Assembly (NCBI RefSeq): GCF_900156915.1
Contig: NZ_LT732535.1
Span: 1,513,823-1,577,822 of the forward strand
Length of the DNA stretch: 64,000 bases
Origin: Sediminibacillus massiliensis
Lineage (GTDB): Bacteria > Bacillota > Bacilli > Bacillales > Amphibacillaceae
Direction: 5' to 3'
Both the position numbers and the translations under genes were made by a program. The notes below the pieces were generated by a model that was not told where the DNA came from, did not search any database, and saw nothing but the letters and a program-made list of their open reading frames with translations. Each line of letters starts with the position of its first letter. Within the stretch, counting starts at the first letter, position 1. This document shows, piece after piece, positions 63,387 to 64,000 of this stretch.

Positions 63387-63626
63387 CTATTCACTCAACA
63401 TTGCTTTAATACCGGCAATGTTGATGCCTTTATCAATTAATGCCTTGATTTCCTTTAAGCGATTAATATCATTTAATGAGTACACTCGTCTGTTCCCATC
63501 ATTTCTAATCGGTTCAACCAATCCTTGTTCTTCGTAATAACGTATTTGTCGCGCCGTCAGCATTGTTAGTTCTTTTACTACACTCATCGGGAAAGTTGCT
63601 ACATCATCAGGTAACTCTTTGCTCAC
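63387..63626 (-). CDS. Short MerR-family regulator (GlnR/TnrA-like)
   Basis: The 79-residue protein has the HTH of the GlnR/TnrA group: SVVKELTMLTARQIRYYEEQGLVEP, GNRRVYSLNDINRLKEIKALIDKGINIAGIKAMLS. It ends right after this domain, so the C-terminal glutamine-synthetase sensing tail of GlnR (about 135 residues) is missing. The GTG start at 63626 follows AAGGGGA. It may be a constitutive or differently regulated DNA-binding protein for nitrogen genes. Confidence 0.78.
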   Translation of the reverse strand: MSKELPDDVATFPMSVVKELTMLTARQIRYYEEQGLVEPIRNDGNRRVYSLNDINRLKEIKALIDKGINIAGIKAMLSE

Positions 63627-63660
63627 TCCCCTTCCCCCCTCTTTCCGTGCCAATCTACAC

Positions 63661-64000
63661 TTACTTCCAAGTAGCTATATGATTGTACACATCATTTAAA
63701 TTTGAGAAACCAAGTTGTTGGATGGAACGTACACTATGCGCCCATAACTCGGCAGTAGCAATAGCGTCATGCAGAGCGTGGTGTCTTTGGCCGATTTCGA
63801 TTCCATAGTAGGCACAACAATCATCTAGTGTGACCAGTTCCGATGTTGGGGCAATGATTTTTGTCAAAAAAGATGTATCAATGATCCGGTGCTGGAAATT
63901 CATCTTCAAGGCAAACCAGGTGGCATGTTTCATAAACTTTTTTTCATGGTTGGCATGGTGAGCTACAAGTGCATCGGCTTTCGCAAATTGATAAAACTTC
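63661..64000 (-). CDS. 3'-5' exonuclease (DnaQ-like, DEDDh), C-terminal part
   Basis: The gene enters from the right edge; 113 codons are visible. The visible part has LVAHHANHEKKFM and HATWFALKMNFQHRIIDTSFLTKII, then LDDCCAYYGIEIGQRHHALHDAIATAELW with the HxAxxD motif of DEDDh exonucleases. These match the DNA polymerase III epsilon family, but the first catalytic block lies outside the window. Confidence 0.82.
   Translation of the reverse strand, partial: KFYQFAKADALVAHHANHEKKFMKHATWFALKMNFQHRIIDTSFLTKIIAPTSELVTLDDCCAYYGIEIGQRHHALHDAIATAELWAHSVRSIQQLGFSNLNDVYNHIATWK

Overview
The window looks like a piece of a spore-forming, probably halotolerant Bacillaceae chromosome. The evidence is strong AGGAGG ribosome binding sites with frequent GTG and TTG starts, moderate GC, a Spo0E-type phosphatase, an intracellular subtilisin, sigma-B-like promoters, a Bacillus-type petrobactin (Ycl) transporter, PyrR and preQ1 attenuators, and a large investment in glycine betaine and carnitine. 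The species is inferred only to family level. No rRNA, tRNA, CRISPR array, intact transposase or prophage was seen.

Layout. 1-1.6 kb: cadmium/zinc operon cadC-cadA with tandem operators. 1.9-5 kb: PyrR-attenuated cytosine genes codBA, then an orphan short transcription unit. 5-8 kb: an oxidoreductase, a dispersed repeat, a thioredoxin-like lipoprotein and a hydrolase. 8-18.5 kb: sugar genes (GH36 alpha-galactosidase with a LacI regulator, a GH4 6-phospho-beta-glucosidase) mixed with housekeeping genes. 18.8-22.6 kb: Fur-controlled yclNOPQ siderophore importer. 22.7-26.6 kb: sulfate assimilation cysH-cysP-cysC, divergent from comA (phosphosulfolactate synthase). 26.6-36 kb: PrmA-like methyltransferase, DinG/YpvA helicase, Rex-controlled ldh, a frameshifted peptidase E and uppP, interspersed with repeats. 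36.4-42.6 kb: a TetR-associated operon that joins carnitine oxidation to glycine betaine with an OpuA transporter. 42.7-49.4 kb: RNA helicase, stress proteins, and queF-yhhQ under a preQ1-I riboswitch. 49.4-53.2 kb: YtrA-type GntR/ABC operon ending in an ECF sigma factor. 53.4-64 kb: intracellular protease, K+/H+ antiporter, lactonase, Spo0E-like protein, several small proteins, esterase, GNAT, MerR-type regulator and a 3'-5' exonuclease.

The most striking signal is a pair of genes 5.5 kb apart, cadA and a TlpA/ResA-like lipoprotein. In each, an in-frame TGA sits exactly at the first Cys of an expected CxxC motif. In each, the mRNA then forms a hairpin whose loop starts with G exactly 21 nt after the TGA. 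This fits two selenocysteine (UxxC) proteins with bacterial SECIS elements, while TGA serves as an ordinary stop in many neighbouring genes. Other notable items are a modular dispersed repeat with conserved terminal inverted repeats (four copies, one nearly an empty shell), the complete carnitine-to-betaine operon, and an undescribed ~230-nt transcript with a 40-codon ORF.
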